Positions 16,674 through 26,700 of a DNA stretch of 64,000 nucleotides are shown in pieces. Position 1 is the stretch's first letter. Each line of letters opens with the position of its first letter. The stretch is taken from the NCBI RefSeq assembly GCF_017161425.1, contig NZ_CP071057.1, forward strand, positions 1,240,001-1,304,000, written 5' to 3'. This stretch comes from Marinicauda algicola. Its GTDB lineage: Bacteria > Pseudomonadota > Alphaproteobacteria > Caulobacterales > Maricaulaceae. Below the pieces are notes generated by a model. The model was given only the letters and a program-made list of their open reading frames with translations, did no database searches and was not told the DNA's origin. Position numbers and translations under genes: made by a program.

Positions 16674-17597
16674 ATGAAGAATTCGGCAATCGGCGCGCGT
16701 CTCGCCGTTGCACTGCTAGCGCTCGTGTTCGTCAGCGGATGCGATTCGATCCAATCGATGCTCGTGCTGGATCCCGTCGTGCGCGCCGTCATGCCTGACG
16801 AGCGCGAGGCGCAGTCCGACGAAATCCTGAACGCTGTGCTGGGCCGCGACCGCGAGGCCCTGACGCCGCACCTTCACGAGATGATTCGCGGCGAGGAGTT
16901 CCAGGCCGGGTTTGACCAGCTTCTGGACTATGTTCCGCACGCCGCACCCGAAACCATCGACCTCATCAGCTATAAGTCGCATTCGCAGACGAATGTCGCC
17001 GCCAACGGAACGCAACGCCGCCTTGAAGTTTACGACGCGACCTACCGCCTGGCGTTCGGCGAGCGACAGGAGTTTCTCTATATCCGGCTCCGCTCGCAGG
17101 ACGGGGCGCCGTTTCTCGCGGACACGATCAGGATGTTCCCGGTTCCCGAGCCGGTCCACGCCTCGCCGGCCGACTTGACGCCGGGCTACATCGCGGCCCT
17201 CGTCCTGGTCATCGTGGTTCCGACCCTCGTGGCGTTCACCTTCGTCTTCACATTCTTCGTCAAGCGGTTGAAAAGACGCATTCTCTGGTCGGCCCTCATC
17301 CTGTTCATCGGCTACCCGGCCTTCACGTATTCGATGCGGGCGGGGACGTGGAGCCTCACCTCCCCCGGGGTCACCGCTTCGGAGACCTCATTCAACCTCA
17401 ACCTCATAGAGTTCAATTTCCTTAGCGCCGGCTATCTGGAGAACATCATCGCGGGCGACCGCCTCTTCGAGATCGCCGTTCCGCTCGGCGCCCTGCTGTT
17501 CTGGCTGCAATACCTCCGCGGACGTCTCGCACGAAAGCCGCAGGCGCCCGCCGCGGTCGAAGCCATCGAGGCGGCCGCAAAGCCCCCCGCGGCCTGA
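16674..17597 (+). CDS. Unknown lipoprotein with three C-terminal membrane helices
   Basis: I do not recognise this 307-residue protein. It starts with a lipoprotein signal (ALLALVFVSGC, lipidated Cys23), followed by a soluble domain of about 140 residues. Three hydrophobic segments follow at about 171-196, 203-221 and 265-284, and an alanine/proline-rich tail. The soluble part (NAVLGRDREALTPHLHEMI...EVYDATYRLAFGERQEFLYIRLR) resembles small alpha+beta binding domains, but no family is claimed. An in-frame GTG at 16638 would add 12 residues translated through a run of eight G. The ATG with lipobox is preferred. Base composition looks lower in GC than its neighbours. Confidence 0.7.
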   Translation: MKNSAIGARLAVALLALVFVSGCDSIQSMLVLDPVVRAVMPDEREAQSDEILNAVLGRDREALTPHLHEMIRGEEFQAGFDQLLDYVPHAAPETIDLISYKSHSQTNVAANGTQRRLEVYDATYRLAFGERQEFLYIRLRSQDGAPFLADTIRMFPVPEPVHASPADLTPGYIAALVLVIVVPTLVAFTFVFTFFVKRLKRRILWSALILFIGYPAFTYSMRAGTWSLTSPGVTASETSFNLNLIEFNFLSAGYLENIIAGDRLFEIAVPLGALLFWLQYLRGRLARKPQAPAAVEAIEAAAKPPAA

Positions 17598-17645
17598 GCC
17601 GGCAGGCGCCGGTCGGGCGAACCGCGCGGCTGACGCCGACTTGCC

Positions 17646-17864
17646 TCAGGAGGTAGCGACCGTCTGGCGGTCCTTGATGCGGCCATCGGTTCCCTGCACG
17701 GTGATCTGGCCGCCGCCCTAGTTGGACAGCATGGCGCGCGCCGAATGGATCGCCTCGCGCTGGGTTTCGTGCAGGCTGGAGGCGCGCTCGGCGCCGGCGA
17801 CCTTGTTCTCCCACTGGCCGTCCTCGCGCGGGGAGATGATGCGGTGATCGGGTTGCTGGGCCAT
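17646..17864 (-). pseudogene. DUF2188 protein gene interrupted by an in-frame amber codon
   Basis: From the ATG at 17864, with a good ribosome site (AGAAGGAG), the frame encodes MAQQPDHRIISPREDGQWENK and continues AGAERASSLHETQREAIHSAR, the DUF2188 pattern. A TAG at 17718-17720 ends it after 48 residues. The same frame then continues GGGQITVQGTDGRIKDRQTVATS to a TGA, exactly the expected C-terminal half of a DUF2188 domain of about 70 residues. The family usually has NQGG here, so the TAG most simply replaces CAG (Gln). It is either a recent nonsense mutation, a sequencing error or a readthrough site. Function of DUF2188 is unknown. Confidence 0.75.
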
Positions 17865-17945
17865 GGCTTGCTCCTTCTGGCTGCGTGCCCGGAACCGGTC
17901 CGGGGCTCGCATCCAAAACGGGCCGGCGCCGTCCGCGTTTCCGTT

Positions 17946-17968
17946 CTTCTGCAACGCAACTGCAGAAG
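17946..17968. repeat. Perfect 8-bp inverted repeat in the DUF2188/rnhB intergenic region
   Basis: CTTCTGCA (17946-17953) and TGCAGAAG (17961-17968) are exact inverted copies separated by seven bases. They lie between the divergent DUF2188 gene and rnhB. The spacing of about two helical half-turns and the promoter-region location fit an operator for a dimeric regulator; chance is not excluded. Confidence 0.45.
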
Positions 17969-18068
17969 CGCCGCCCCGCAAGGCGCATCAAATGCGGCGG
18001 CGGGGGATGCGCGACAGCTGCCGCCTTCCTAGATTGGCGCTCATCCCCCCTCCTGGACCGATCGCTCC

Positions 18069-18719
18069 ATGCTCACCGCCACCTCGCCCAGACGTTTCGC
18101 CAAGGCCAACCGCTACATCGCCGGCGTCGACGAGGCCGGACGCGGCCCGCTCGCCGGGCCGGTCGTGGCCGCCGCGGTGATCCTGCCCAGGCGTTTCGCG
18201 CCGATCGAGGATCTCAGGGACTCCAAGGCGCTCACCCACGAGCAGCGCACCGGCCTGGCCAGGAAGATCCGCGCGCGCGCCTATGTCGCCGTGGGCATCG
18301 CGGAGCCCGAGGAGATCGACCGGCTCAACATCCTGCATGCCTCCATGGCGGCGATGCAGCGCGCGGTCCTCTCCCTGCCCTGCGAGATCGAGCGCTGCTA
18401 TATCGACGGCAACCGCAAGCCGGACCTGCCCTGCCGGGCGACCGCCCTGGTCGGCGGCGACACGTTCGAGCCCACCATCATGGCTGCGTCCATCATCGCC
18501 AAGACGGTGCGCGACGAACTCATGAGGCAGGCCGACGCGCGCTTCCCGGGCTACGATCTCGCCAGCAACAAGGGCTATGGCTGCCCGGCCCACTACGCCG
18601 GCCTGCGCACCCTCGGCCCCTCGCCCATCCACCGGCTGAGCTTCACCCCTGTGCAGATGGCGCTGCAGGGCAGTTTCGACGATCTGATCGAGGCGGCAAG
18701 CGAAACGGCCGAGGACTAA
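18069..18719 (+). CDS. rnhB: Ribonuclease HII
   Basis: RNase HII removes single ribonucleotides and RNA primers from DNA. In this 216-residue protein the N-terminal catalytic GVDEAGRGPLAGPV (Asp21, Glu22) is clear. DSKALTHEQRTGLARKI, the IDGNRKPD strand and the C-terminal NKGYGCPAHYAGL follow in the expected order. It is directly upstream of ccrM on the same strand, an order I know from other alphaproteobacteria. Between them lies a 167-base leader with methylation sites. Confidence 0.96.
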   Translation: MLTATSPRRFAKANRYIAGVDEAGRGPLAGPVVAAAVILPRRFAPIEDLRDSKALTHEQRTGLARKIRARAYVAVGIAEPEEIDRLNILHASMAAMQRAVLSLPCEIERCYIDGNRKPDLPCRATALVGGDTFEPTIMAASIIAKTVRDELMRQADARFPGYDLASNKGYGCPAHYAGLRTLGPSPIHRLSFTPVQMALQGSFDDLIEAASETAED

Positions 18720-19969
<1,250 letters not shown>

Positions 19970-20014
19970 CGCGTCAGCTGGCACCCTGTCCCTTCTGAAC
20001 GGAGGGCCGAGCGC

Positions 20015-21166
20015 TTGGCGCTATTGCTGAACGAAACCCGCGTCGCGCCGGAGAAATGGCCCGACCTGCTGACGGCCCGGTTCGGGCTCGAGGCGGTCGG
20101 GGACCCCCGGCGCATGCTGCAAGCCTGTCCGGTCCATGCCGAGACCGGCCTGATCGAGCTCGCCGGGCTCGCCGGCGAACTCGGCATCAAGCGCATCTGG
20201 TGGAAAGACGAGCGCTCGCGCATGCGCCTGAACTCCTTCAAGGCGCTCGGCGGGGCCTACGCCGTCGCCCGCCAGCTCGAGCGCAGGATGACCCAGGCGC
20301 TGAAGAGCGCGCCCGAGCCGGAGGCGCTGATCGGCGGGGCGGCGAGCGCGATCGCCCAGGACATCACCGTGACCTGCGCCACCGACGGCAATCACGGCCT
20401 GTCGGTCGCGGCCGGCGCCCATGTGTTCGGGATGCGCTGCGTGATCTTCGTCCACGCCCGCGTCCCCGACTGGCGCATCAGGCGCATCGAGGCCAAGGGC
20501 GCCGAGGTGCGCGTCGTGGACGGGGTGTTCGACGACGCCGTGGCCAAGGCCGAGGAGATGGCGCAATCGCAGGGCTGGATCCTCGTCGCCGACACCTCCC
20601 CGCGCGCCGAGGACGAGATCGCCGGCGACGTCATCCAGGGCTACAGCCAGCTCGCCGACGAGATCCATCGCCAGCTGGAGGAGGAGAGTGCGGCGCCCAG
20701 CCACCTCTTCGTGCAGTCCGGCGTCGGCGGGCTCGCCGCGGCGGTGATCGCCGGCATGGCCGCGCGCCGGGGAGAGGACGCACCCTTCTCCGTCTGCGTC
20801 GACCCGGCCCGGGCCCCCGCCCTCTACGAGAGCTTCAGGGCCGGCAAGGCGGTACGCTCCCCCGACCGGGGCGGCACGGTGATGGAGATGCTCGACTGCT
20901 ACGCCCCTTCCGCCCTCGCCTGGGAGGCGCTGAAGCGCAGCGCGCACGCCTTCATGACGGTGGAGGACGACACCACGCGGCGCGCCGTCGAACTGCTCGC
21001 CGAGGGCCGTGGCGACGATCCCGCGATCGAGGCCACCGAGACCGCCGCGGCCGGGCTCGGCGCGCTGATCGAGGCGCTGGAGGACGAGGAGATGCGCGAG
21101 CGATGCGGCCTCGACGGCTCCAGCGAGGTCGTGCTGATCGGCACCGAGGCGCCGCGCAGGAGCTAG
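20015..21166 (+). CDS. dpaL: Diaminopropionate ammonia-lyase
   Basis: A fold-type II PLP enzyme of 383 residues that splits 2,3-diaminopropionate (and often D/L-serine) into pyruvate and ammonia. RLNSFKALGGAYAVA holds the PLP lysine (Lys76), and VTCATDGNHGLSVAAGA is the phosphate/substrate loop typical of YgeX. IQGYSQLADEI and FVQSGVGGLAAAV, the PLP-phosphate glycine loop, follow. It starts with TTG at 20015, eight to ten bases after GGAGG (20001-20005). No transporter or pathway gene is adjacent, so its role (amino-acid salvage or detoxification) is inferred. The end overlaps mutY by four bases. Confidence 0.9.
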   Translation: MALLLNETRVAPEKWPDLLTARFGLEAVGDPRRMLQACPVHAETGLIELAGLAGELGIKRIWWKDERSRMRLNSFKALGGAYAVARQLERRMTQALKSAPEPEALIGGAASAIAQDITVTCATDGNHGLSVAAGAHVFGMRCVIFVHARVPDWRIRRIEAKGAEVRVVDGVFDDAVAKAEEMAQSQGWILVADTSPRAEDEIAGDVIQGYSQLADEIHRQLEEESAAPSHLFVQSGVGGLAAAVIAGMAARRGEDAPFSVCVDPARAPALYESFRAGKAVRSPDRGGTVMEMLDCYAPSALAWEALKRSAHAFMTVEDDTTRRAVELLAEGRGDDPAIEATETAAAGLGALIEALEDEEMRERCGLDGSSEVVLIGTEAPRRS

Positions 21167-22251
21167 AACCCGAGCTTCGCCGCCTTCATCATCACCGAGG
21201 GCAGACCCGCCTGCTTCAGTGCGCCCACGCTCACCCACCGGCCCTGCGGCCCGGCATCGCCGGCCGCGAGGCGGGCGGTGCGCACGTCGAGTTCGAGCCG
21301 GAAATGGGTGAAGACGTGGCGCACCCGGCCGGCCTCCTGCCAGTCGGCCCCGACCGGGGCGGACGCGGCGATCGCCTCGGCCACCGGTGCCTCTTCGGTC
21401 CAGTCCGTGCCGGGCAGCTCCATCATGGCGCCGAGCAGGCCCGCCTCGGGCCGGCGGCGCAAGAGGAGTTCGGCCCCGCCCGGCCCGTCGCGCGTCAGGT
21501 GGAAGCAGACGCCGTAACGCACCGGCTTCTGCTTCTTCCTCTCCTTCCTGGGATAATCGGTCTGCGCACCGGCATCGCAGGCCGCGCAGGCGCTCCGCCA
21601 CGGGCAGATCCCGCAGGCCGGCGATCTCGGGGTGCACACCGTGGCGCCGAGATCCATCACCGCCTGCGCGTAATCGCCGGGGCGCGCGCCGGACGCGGCG
21701 ATGCCGGCCGCGGCGGCCTTGATCTCGGCCTTGGCGCGCGGCAGCGGGGTCTCGATGCGGAACAGCCGGGCGACGACGCGCTCGACATTGCCGTCCACGA
21801 CGCTGGCGGGCAGGTCGAAGGCGGCCGCGCGGATGGCGTTGGCGGTGTAGTCCCCGATGCCCGGCAGGGCGCGCAGCGCGTCGAGATCGCGCGGGAACTC
21901 GCCGCCCAGTTCCTCGCTGACGACCCGCGCGCAGGCGTGCATGTTGCGGGCTCGGGCGTAGTAGCCGAGCCCGGCCCAGGCCGCCATGACGTCCTCGCGC
22001 GGGGCGCTCGCGAGATCGTGGACCGTGGGCCAGCGCTGCAGGAAGGCGTGCCAGTAGGGCGCGGCATGGGGGACGGTGGTCTGCTGCAGCATGATCTCGG
22101 AAAGCCAGACCGCGTAGGGATCGGCCTTCACGCCCCTTGCCCTGTCCTCGGGCCGCACGCGCCAGGGCAGCGCCCGGCCCTGCCGGTCGTACCAGGCAAG
22201 CAGGGCGGCATTGAGCCGTCCGGGATCGCTCCGGGAGAGCGCGTTGGTCAT
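21163..22251 (-). CDS. mutY: A/G-specific adenine DNA glycosylase
   Basis: MutY removes adenine mispaired with 8-oxoguanine. The 362-residue enzyme has the catalytic SEIMLQQTTV, the helix-hairpin-helix LPGIGDYTANAI with VVDGNVERVV, and a complete [4Fe-4S] signature, C-x6-C-x2-C-x5-C, in CTPRSPACGICPWRSAC. A C-terminal NUDIX-like MutT domain (PGTDWTEEAPVAEA ... HVFTHFRLEL) recognises oxoG. It is divergent from dciA, as commonly seen in this class, and converges on dpaL. Confidence 0.96.
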   Translation of the reverse strand: MTNALSRSDPGRLNAALLAWYDRQGRALPWRVRPEDRARGVKADPYAVWLSEIMLQQTTVPHAAPYWHAFLQRWPTVHDLASAPREDVMAAWAGLGYYARARNMHACARVVSEELGGEFPRDLDALRALPGIGDYTANAIRAAAFDLPASVVDGNVERVVARLFRIETPLPRAKAEIKAAAAGIAASGARPGDYAQAVMDLGATVCTPRSPACGICPWRSACAACDAGAQTDYPRKERKKQKPVRYGVCFHLTRDGPGGAELLLRRRPEAGLLGAMMELPGTDWTEEAPVAEAIAASAPVGADWQEAGRVRHVFTHFRLELDVRTARLAAGDAGPQGRWVSVGALKQAGLPSVMMKAAKLGF

Positions 22252-22301
22252 GCGGGCCGTCCGTCTTGCCAGGCGCGGGCGCGCGCCTCACACTGCAAAC
22301 C

Positions 22302-22889
22302 ATGGAATACAAGCCGCCATCAACGCCCCGGCGCATCGTGCCGCGCCATGCCGTGACCCGCAGCACCGACCCCGAGGCGGTGCGCGAGGCGCTCGCCTGG
22401 GCGGCCGAGCATCGCGGCCGGCCGCCGCGCGCCTTCGCGCCGAGCGCGGGCCGGGCCGCGGCCAGGATCGCCAAGCCCCTGGCCAAGCAGTTCGGCACGG
22501 CCGCCGGCGAGCTCGACGCGCGCTGGAGCGAGATCGTCGGCGAGCAGCTGGCAAAATGGAGCCGGCCCGAGAAGTTCCAGGCCGGCGCGGGCGGTGCGGT
22601 GCTGGTCGTGACGGCACGCGGACCGGCCGCGGCCCTCATCGAGGCCCAGTCGACCCGCATCCTCGACCGGGTGGCCCAGTATGCGGGCCGCCGCCCGGCC
22701 CGCCTGAAGATCATCCAGGGCACGCTGGCGCCCGCCGCGGCGAAACCGCCCCGGCGCAGCGCGTGCGTCGTGAAGGTGCCGGCCGCCCCGCCCTTGCCGG
22801 CCGATCCCAAGGCGCGCCTCGCGGCGCTCCTGAAGCGCTGGCAGGGCGATATCGAGGCGCGCGAGGGCATCGATCTCTCGAAATCGTAA
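22302..22889 (+). CDS. DciA-like DUF721 protein
   Basis: A DUF721 protein of 195 residues. The family includes DciA, the loader of the replicative helicase DnaB in bacteria without DnaC. The conserved core is LDARWSEIVGEQLAKWSRPEKF, followed by the KH-like VLVVTARGPAAALIEAQSTRILDRV. The proline/basic tail is likely disordered. The start at 22302 follows from the family N-terminus and excludes 12 extra upstream codons. Divergence from mutY and the order before a DsbA-like gene and smc is typical of alphaproteobacteria. The helicase-loading role is inferred from family. Confidence 0.85.
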   Translation: MEYKPPSTPRRIVPRHAVTRSTDPEAVREALAWAAEHRGRPPRAFAPSAGRAAARIAKPLAKQFGTAAGELDARWSEIVGEQLAKWSRPEKFQAGAGGAVLVVTARGPAAALIEAQSTRILDRVAQYAGRRPARLKIIQGTLAPAAAKPPRRSACVVKVPAAPPLPADPKARLAALLKRWQGDIEAREGIDLSKS

Positions 22890-22984
22890 TCCGGCGCGTG
22901 CCCAAAGAGGTGGCGTGAAGCCGGCCGGCCCGTTTAAATGCGCGCGAATTCGACCATGACCTGTCCCGAAGGGAGCCTCGAGCC

Positions 22985-23707
22985 ATGACCCTGACCCGCC
23001 GTCTCTTCTCCGGCGCCGCGATCGCCGCCAGCCTGCTGCTTGCCGCCTGCGGCGGCGGCGGCGCCCCGGCCGGCCAGAGCCAGTACGAGCGCGAGGGCGA
23101 TCACGCCAAGGGCCCCGCCGACGCGCCAGTGGTCTTCATCGAGTACGCCTCCGTCGCCTGCCCGGCCTGCGCCGCCTTCCACCAGCAGGCGATGGGCACC
23201 ATCAACGAGTATGTCGAGACCGGCGACGTGCGCTTCGTCTTCCGCGAGATGATCACCGGCCAGCCCCGCCTCGCCGTGGCGGGCTTCATGCTGGCCCGGT
23301 GCGCCCCGCAAGAGCGCTATTTCGACGTGCTGGACATCCTGTTCGAGCAGCAGCGTGCGCTGTTCTCCGCCATGCAGGCCGGCACCGCGCAGCAGCAGCT
23401 GGTCACGATCGCACGCTCGGTCGGGCTGTCGGAGCAGGAATTCTTCGCCTGCATGAACGACGAGACGCTGCTGCAGGCGGTGCAGGCGGCGAACCAGGAG
23501 GCGGCCGATGCCGGTATCGACGCCACCCCGACCTTCATCGTCAATGGCGAGCGGCTCGAGGCCCAGCGCGGACCGGAAGGCAACACGCAGGTCTGGTATG
23601 CCGGCGCCACCATGCTGGAAGACGAACAGGGCCCGATTCCGTACAACTTCGAGGGCGACACCTTCGAACGAATCATCCTCTACTTCAAAGCTCGCGCCGG
23701 GCAATAG
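22985..23707 (+). CDS. DsbA-like thioredoxin-fold lipoprotein
   Basis: A periplasmic thiol-disulfide protein of 240 residues. The lipobox LAAC ends at Cys22, followed by a glycine-rich linker. The thioredoxin active site is SVACPACAAF (Cys59 and Cys62), and the cis-proline is in DATPTFIVNG. The order DciA-DsbA-SMC is seen in many alphaproteobacteria. It probably oxidises or isomerises exported proteins while tethered to a membrane. The CPAC dipeptide is unusual compared with the CPHC of E. coli DsbA, so redox potential is hard to predict. Confidence 0.88.
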   Translation: MTLTRRLFSGAAIAASLLLAACGGGGAPAGQSQYEREGDHAKGPADAPVVFIEYASVACPACAAFHQQAMGTINEYVETGDVRFVFREMITGQPRLAVAGFMLARCAPQERYFDVLDILFEQQRALFSAMQAGTAQQQLVTIARSVGLSEQEFFACMNDETLLQAVQAANQEAADAGIDATPTFIVNGERLEAQRGPEGNTQVWYAGATMLEDEQGPIPYNFEGDTFERIILYFKARAGQ

Positions 23708-23777
23708 GCGTGAAAGCGTGGATGAGCGCGCCGCGACAGACCGGACGAACCGGCAGCGGCGCACCTGGAGGTCTTGA

Positions 23778-26700
23778 TTGAAGTTCACCCAGCTGCGTCT
23801 GGTCGGCTTCAAGTCATTCGTCGATCCGGCGGAACTGCGCATCGATCCGGGTCTGACCGGCATCATCGGTCCGAATGGCTGCGGGAAGTCGAATCTTCTG
23901 GAAGCCCTGCGCTGGGTGATGGGTGCCACCTCGGCCAAATCCCTGCGCGGCGGCGGCATGGAAGACGTGATCTTCGCGGGCACCGACAACCGGCCGGCCC
24001 GCGACAAGGCCGAGGTCACCCTCCTCGTCGACAACAGCGACAAGACCGCCCCGGCCCGCTTCAACGACGCCGACACGCTCGAGGTCGTGCGCCGCATCGT
24101 GCGCGGCAAGGGCTCGGACTACCGCATCAATGGCGAGGAGGTGCGCGCCAAGGACGTCCAGCTCCTGTTCGCCGATCTGGGCACCGGCGCGAACTCGCCC
24201 GCCCTCGTGCGCCAAGGCCAGATCAACGAGCTGATCGCGGCCAAGCCGGAGAACCGGCGCCGGGTGCTGGAGGAGGCCGCCGGCGTGGCGGGCCTGCGCG
24301 CGCGCCGGCGCGAGGCGCAGCTGCGGCTGAACGCCGCCGAGGCCAATCTCGACCGGCTGCAGGAAGTCGTCGACGATCTCGAGAACCGCTACCAGTCGCT
24401 GCAGCGTCAGGCCCGCCAGGCCTCGCGCTATCGCAAGCTGTCGGCTGAGATCCGCGAGTTCGAGGCGCTCCTGTGGCTGCGCCGCTTCGCCGAGGCGGGC
24501 GAGGCCGTGTCGCGCGCCGAGGCCGAGCTGAAGGACATCGAACAGGTCGCCGAACAGGCCATCCGCCTCGCCGCGAGCGCGACGGCCAATGCCGAGAAGG
24601 CGCAGGCGAGCGTCGCCCCCCTGCGCGAGGCCGAGGCCGAGGCGAGCGCGGCCGAGCGCCGGCTGGAGCGCGAGAAGGACGCCCTGGAACGCGAGCTCGA
24701 CCAGCTCGAGGCGACGATCGCGCGCCTCGAGACCCGTCTGAAGGACCTCGCCGCCAACCGTACGCGGGAGGGCGAGCTTGCCCAGGAGGCGCGCGCGGCG
24801 CTGGAGCGCATCGCGTCGTCGCTGGAGCGGCTGCGCGGGGAGACCGCCGGCGACCGGGAAGCCCTCGCGGCCGCCGAGACGGCGCTGGAGGAGGCCGAGA
24901 CCGCCCGCCGCGAGGCCGAGCGCGAACTCGACCGGCTGTCGACCGCCGCCGCCGAGGCGCGGGCGCGCCGCGACAGCGCCCGTCGCGACGTGGCCGGCGC
25001 AAAGGCGCGCGTGGAAAAGCTCGACCGCGACGCGCAAGCCGCGCGCGAGCGCTACGAGGCCTTCGCCGGCTCGGGCGGCCCCTCGCTCGACGAACTCGAA
25101 GCCGCGGCGAGCGCGGCCGCAGAAGCCGACCATGGCGCCCGCGAGGCGCTCGCGGGACAGGAAGAGACGCTGGACGCGGCCCGCGCCGCGGCCGGCGAGG
25201 CCCGCGAGGCGGCCCGCAGCGCCGAGGGCGAGCGCCTGGCGCTGGAGCGGGAGGCGCACAGCCTGAAGCGCATGCTCGATACCGGCGAGGCGGGCGACCG
25301 GGCGCTCGACAGCGTGCGCGCCGATGCCGGGTTCGAGACCGCCCTCGCCGCCGCGCTGGGCGAGGACCTCGAAGCCGGGCTGGAAGCCGGCGCGCCGCGG
25401 CGCTGGAGCGAAGGGGGTACCCGCGCGGGCGCGCTGCCGAAGGGCGCGACGCCGCTCAATGCCGTCGTCGACGCGCCGGACGCTCTTGCCGCGCGGCTCG
25501 CCGCCATCGGGGTCGTGGATGCCGACGATCTCGATCGTCTGGCAGGCGAACTCAAGCCCGGGCAGCGCCTCGTCACCCGCGACGGGGCCCTGAGGCGCTG
25601 GGACGGCTTCGCCGCCGAGGCCGGCGCCCCCTCCCCGGCCGCGGCACGCCTGGAGCATCTCAACCGGCTCGCCGAAATCGAATCCGAACTCGCGGCAGCC
25701 GAGGCCGCCTCGGCGGCGGCACGCGCCAAGGCCGACGAGGCACGCGAGGCGCTGGAGGCCGAGGAAGCCGGTTTCCGCATGCGCCGCGAGGCGCTGCAGG
25801 AGGCCGAGCGTCTCCATCGCGAGGCCGAGAAGACGCTGTCCCAGGGACGCGAGGCGGCCGCGCGCGACGAGGCGCGGCGCCAGGCGCTGAAGGAAAGCGC
25901 CGCCGCACTGGTGCGCGATCTCGATGCGGCCCGCGACGAGCTTCAGGCTGCCGAGGCGCGCCTGTCTGAACTCGATACCGGCGAGGATCATACCCAGGCC
26001 CTGGACGCGGCCCGCGCGCAGACCGAGCACGCCCGGTCGGCAGCGGCCGAGGCCCGCGCGGCGCTGGAGAACGTGCGGCGGGAGAGCCAGGCCCGGCGCC
26101 ACCGGATCGCCTCGCTCGAACGCGAGGACGCCGACTGGCGCAAGCGCGCGGAGGCCGCGAGCGCGCGCATCGCCGCGATCGATGCCGAGCGCCGGAGCGC
26201 GGAGGCCGAACTCGAGGCCGCCCGTGGCCGGCCCGAGGAGATCGAGGCGCGCCGGCGCGCTCTGCTCGATACCCTCGCCGAGGCCGAATCGGCCGCCCGG
26301 CTCGCGCGCGACCGCGTCGCCGAGGCCGAGACCGCCCAGCGCGAGGCGGACAGCGCGCTAAGGGCCGCCGAGCGCGAGGCGTCGAGTGCGCGCGAGGCCC
26401 GCGCCGCGGCCGCCGCCACCCTGTCGGCGGCCAAGGAACGGCGCGCCGAGACCGGCGAGCGCCTGCAGGATGCGACCGGGGAGACGCCCGAAGCCCTCAC
26501 CGTGCGCGTCGCGGCGAGCGAATACGGCGCCCTGTCCATCACGGAGATCGAGCGCCGGCTCGACGAGGCGCGGCTGGCGCGCGAACGGCTCGGCGCGGTC
26601 AATCTGCGCGCCGACGAGGAATCCGAGGACCTGCAGAGCGAGCGCGACCGCCTGACGCGAGAGCGCGACGAGCTCGTCGAGGCGGTCTCGCGCCTGAGGA

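Noticed and set aside
20021-22870. A 949-codon open frame on the minus strand opposite dpaL, continuing across mutY and dciA
   Set aside because: Low-complexity Arg/Ala/Gly composition and no motif; the real genes dpaL, mutY and dciA explain the region.
23814-26102. A 762-codon minus-strand frame opposite smc
   Set aside because: The complement of coiled-coil Glu/Ala/Arg codons gives long spurious frames; SMC is complete on the plus strand.
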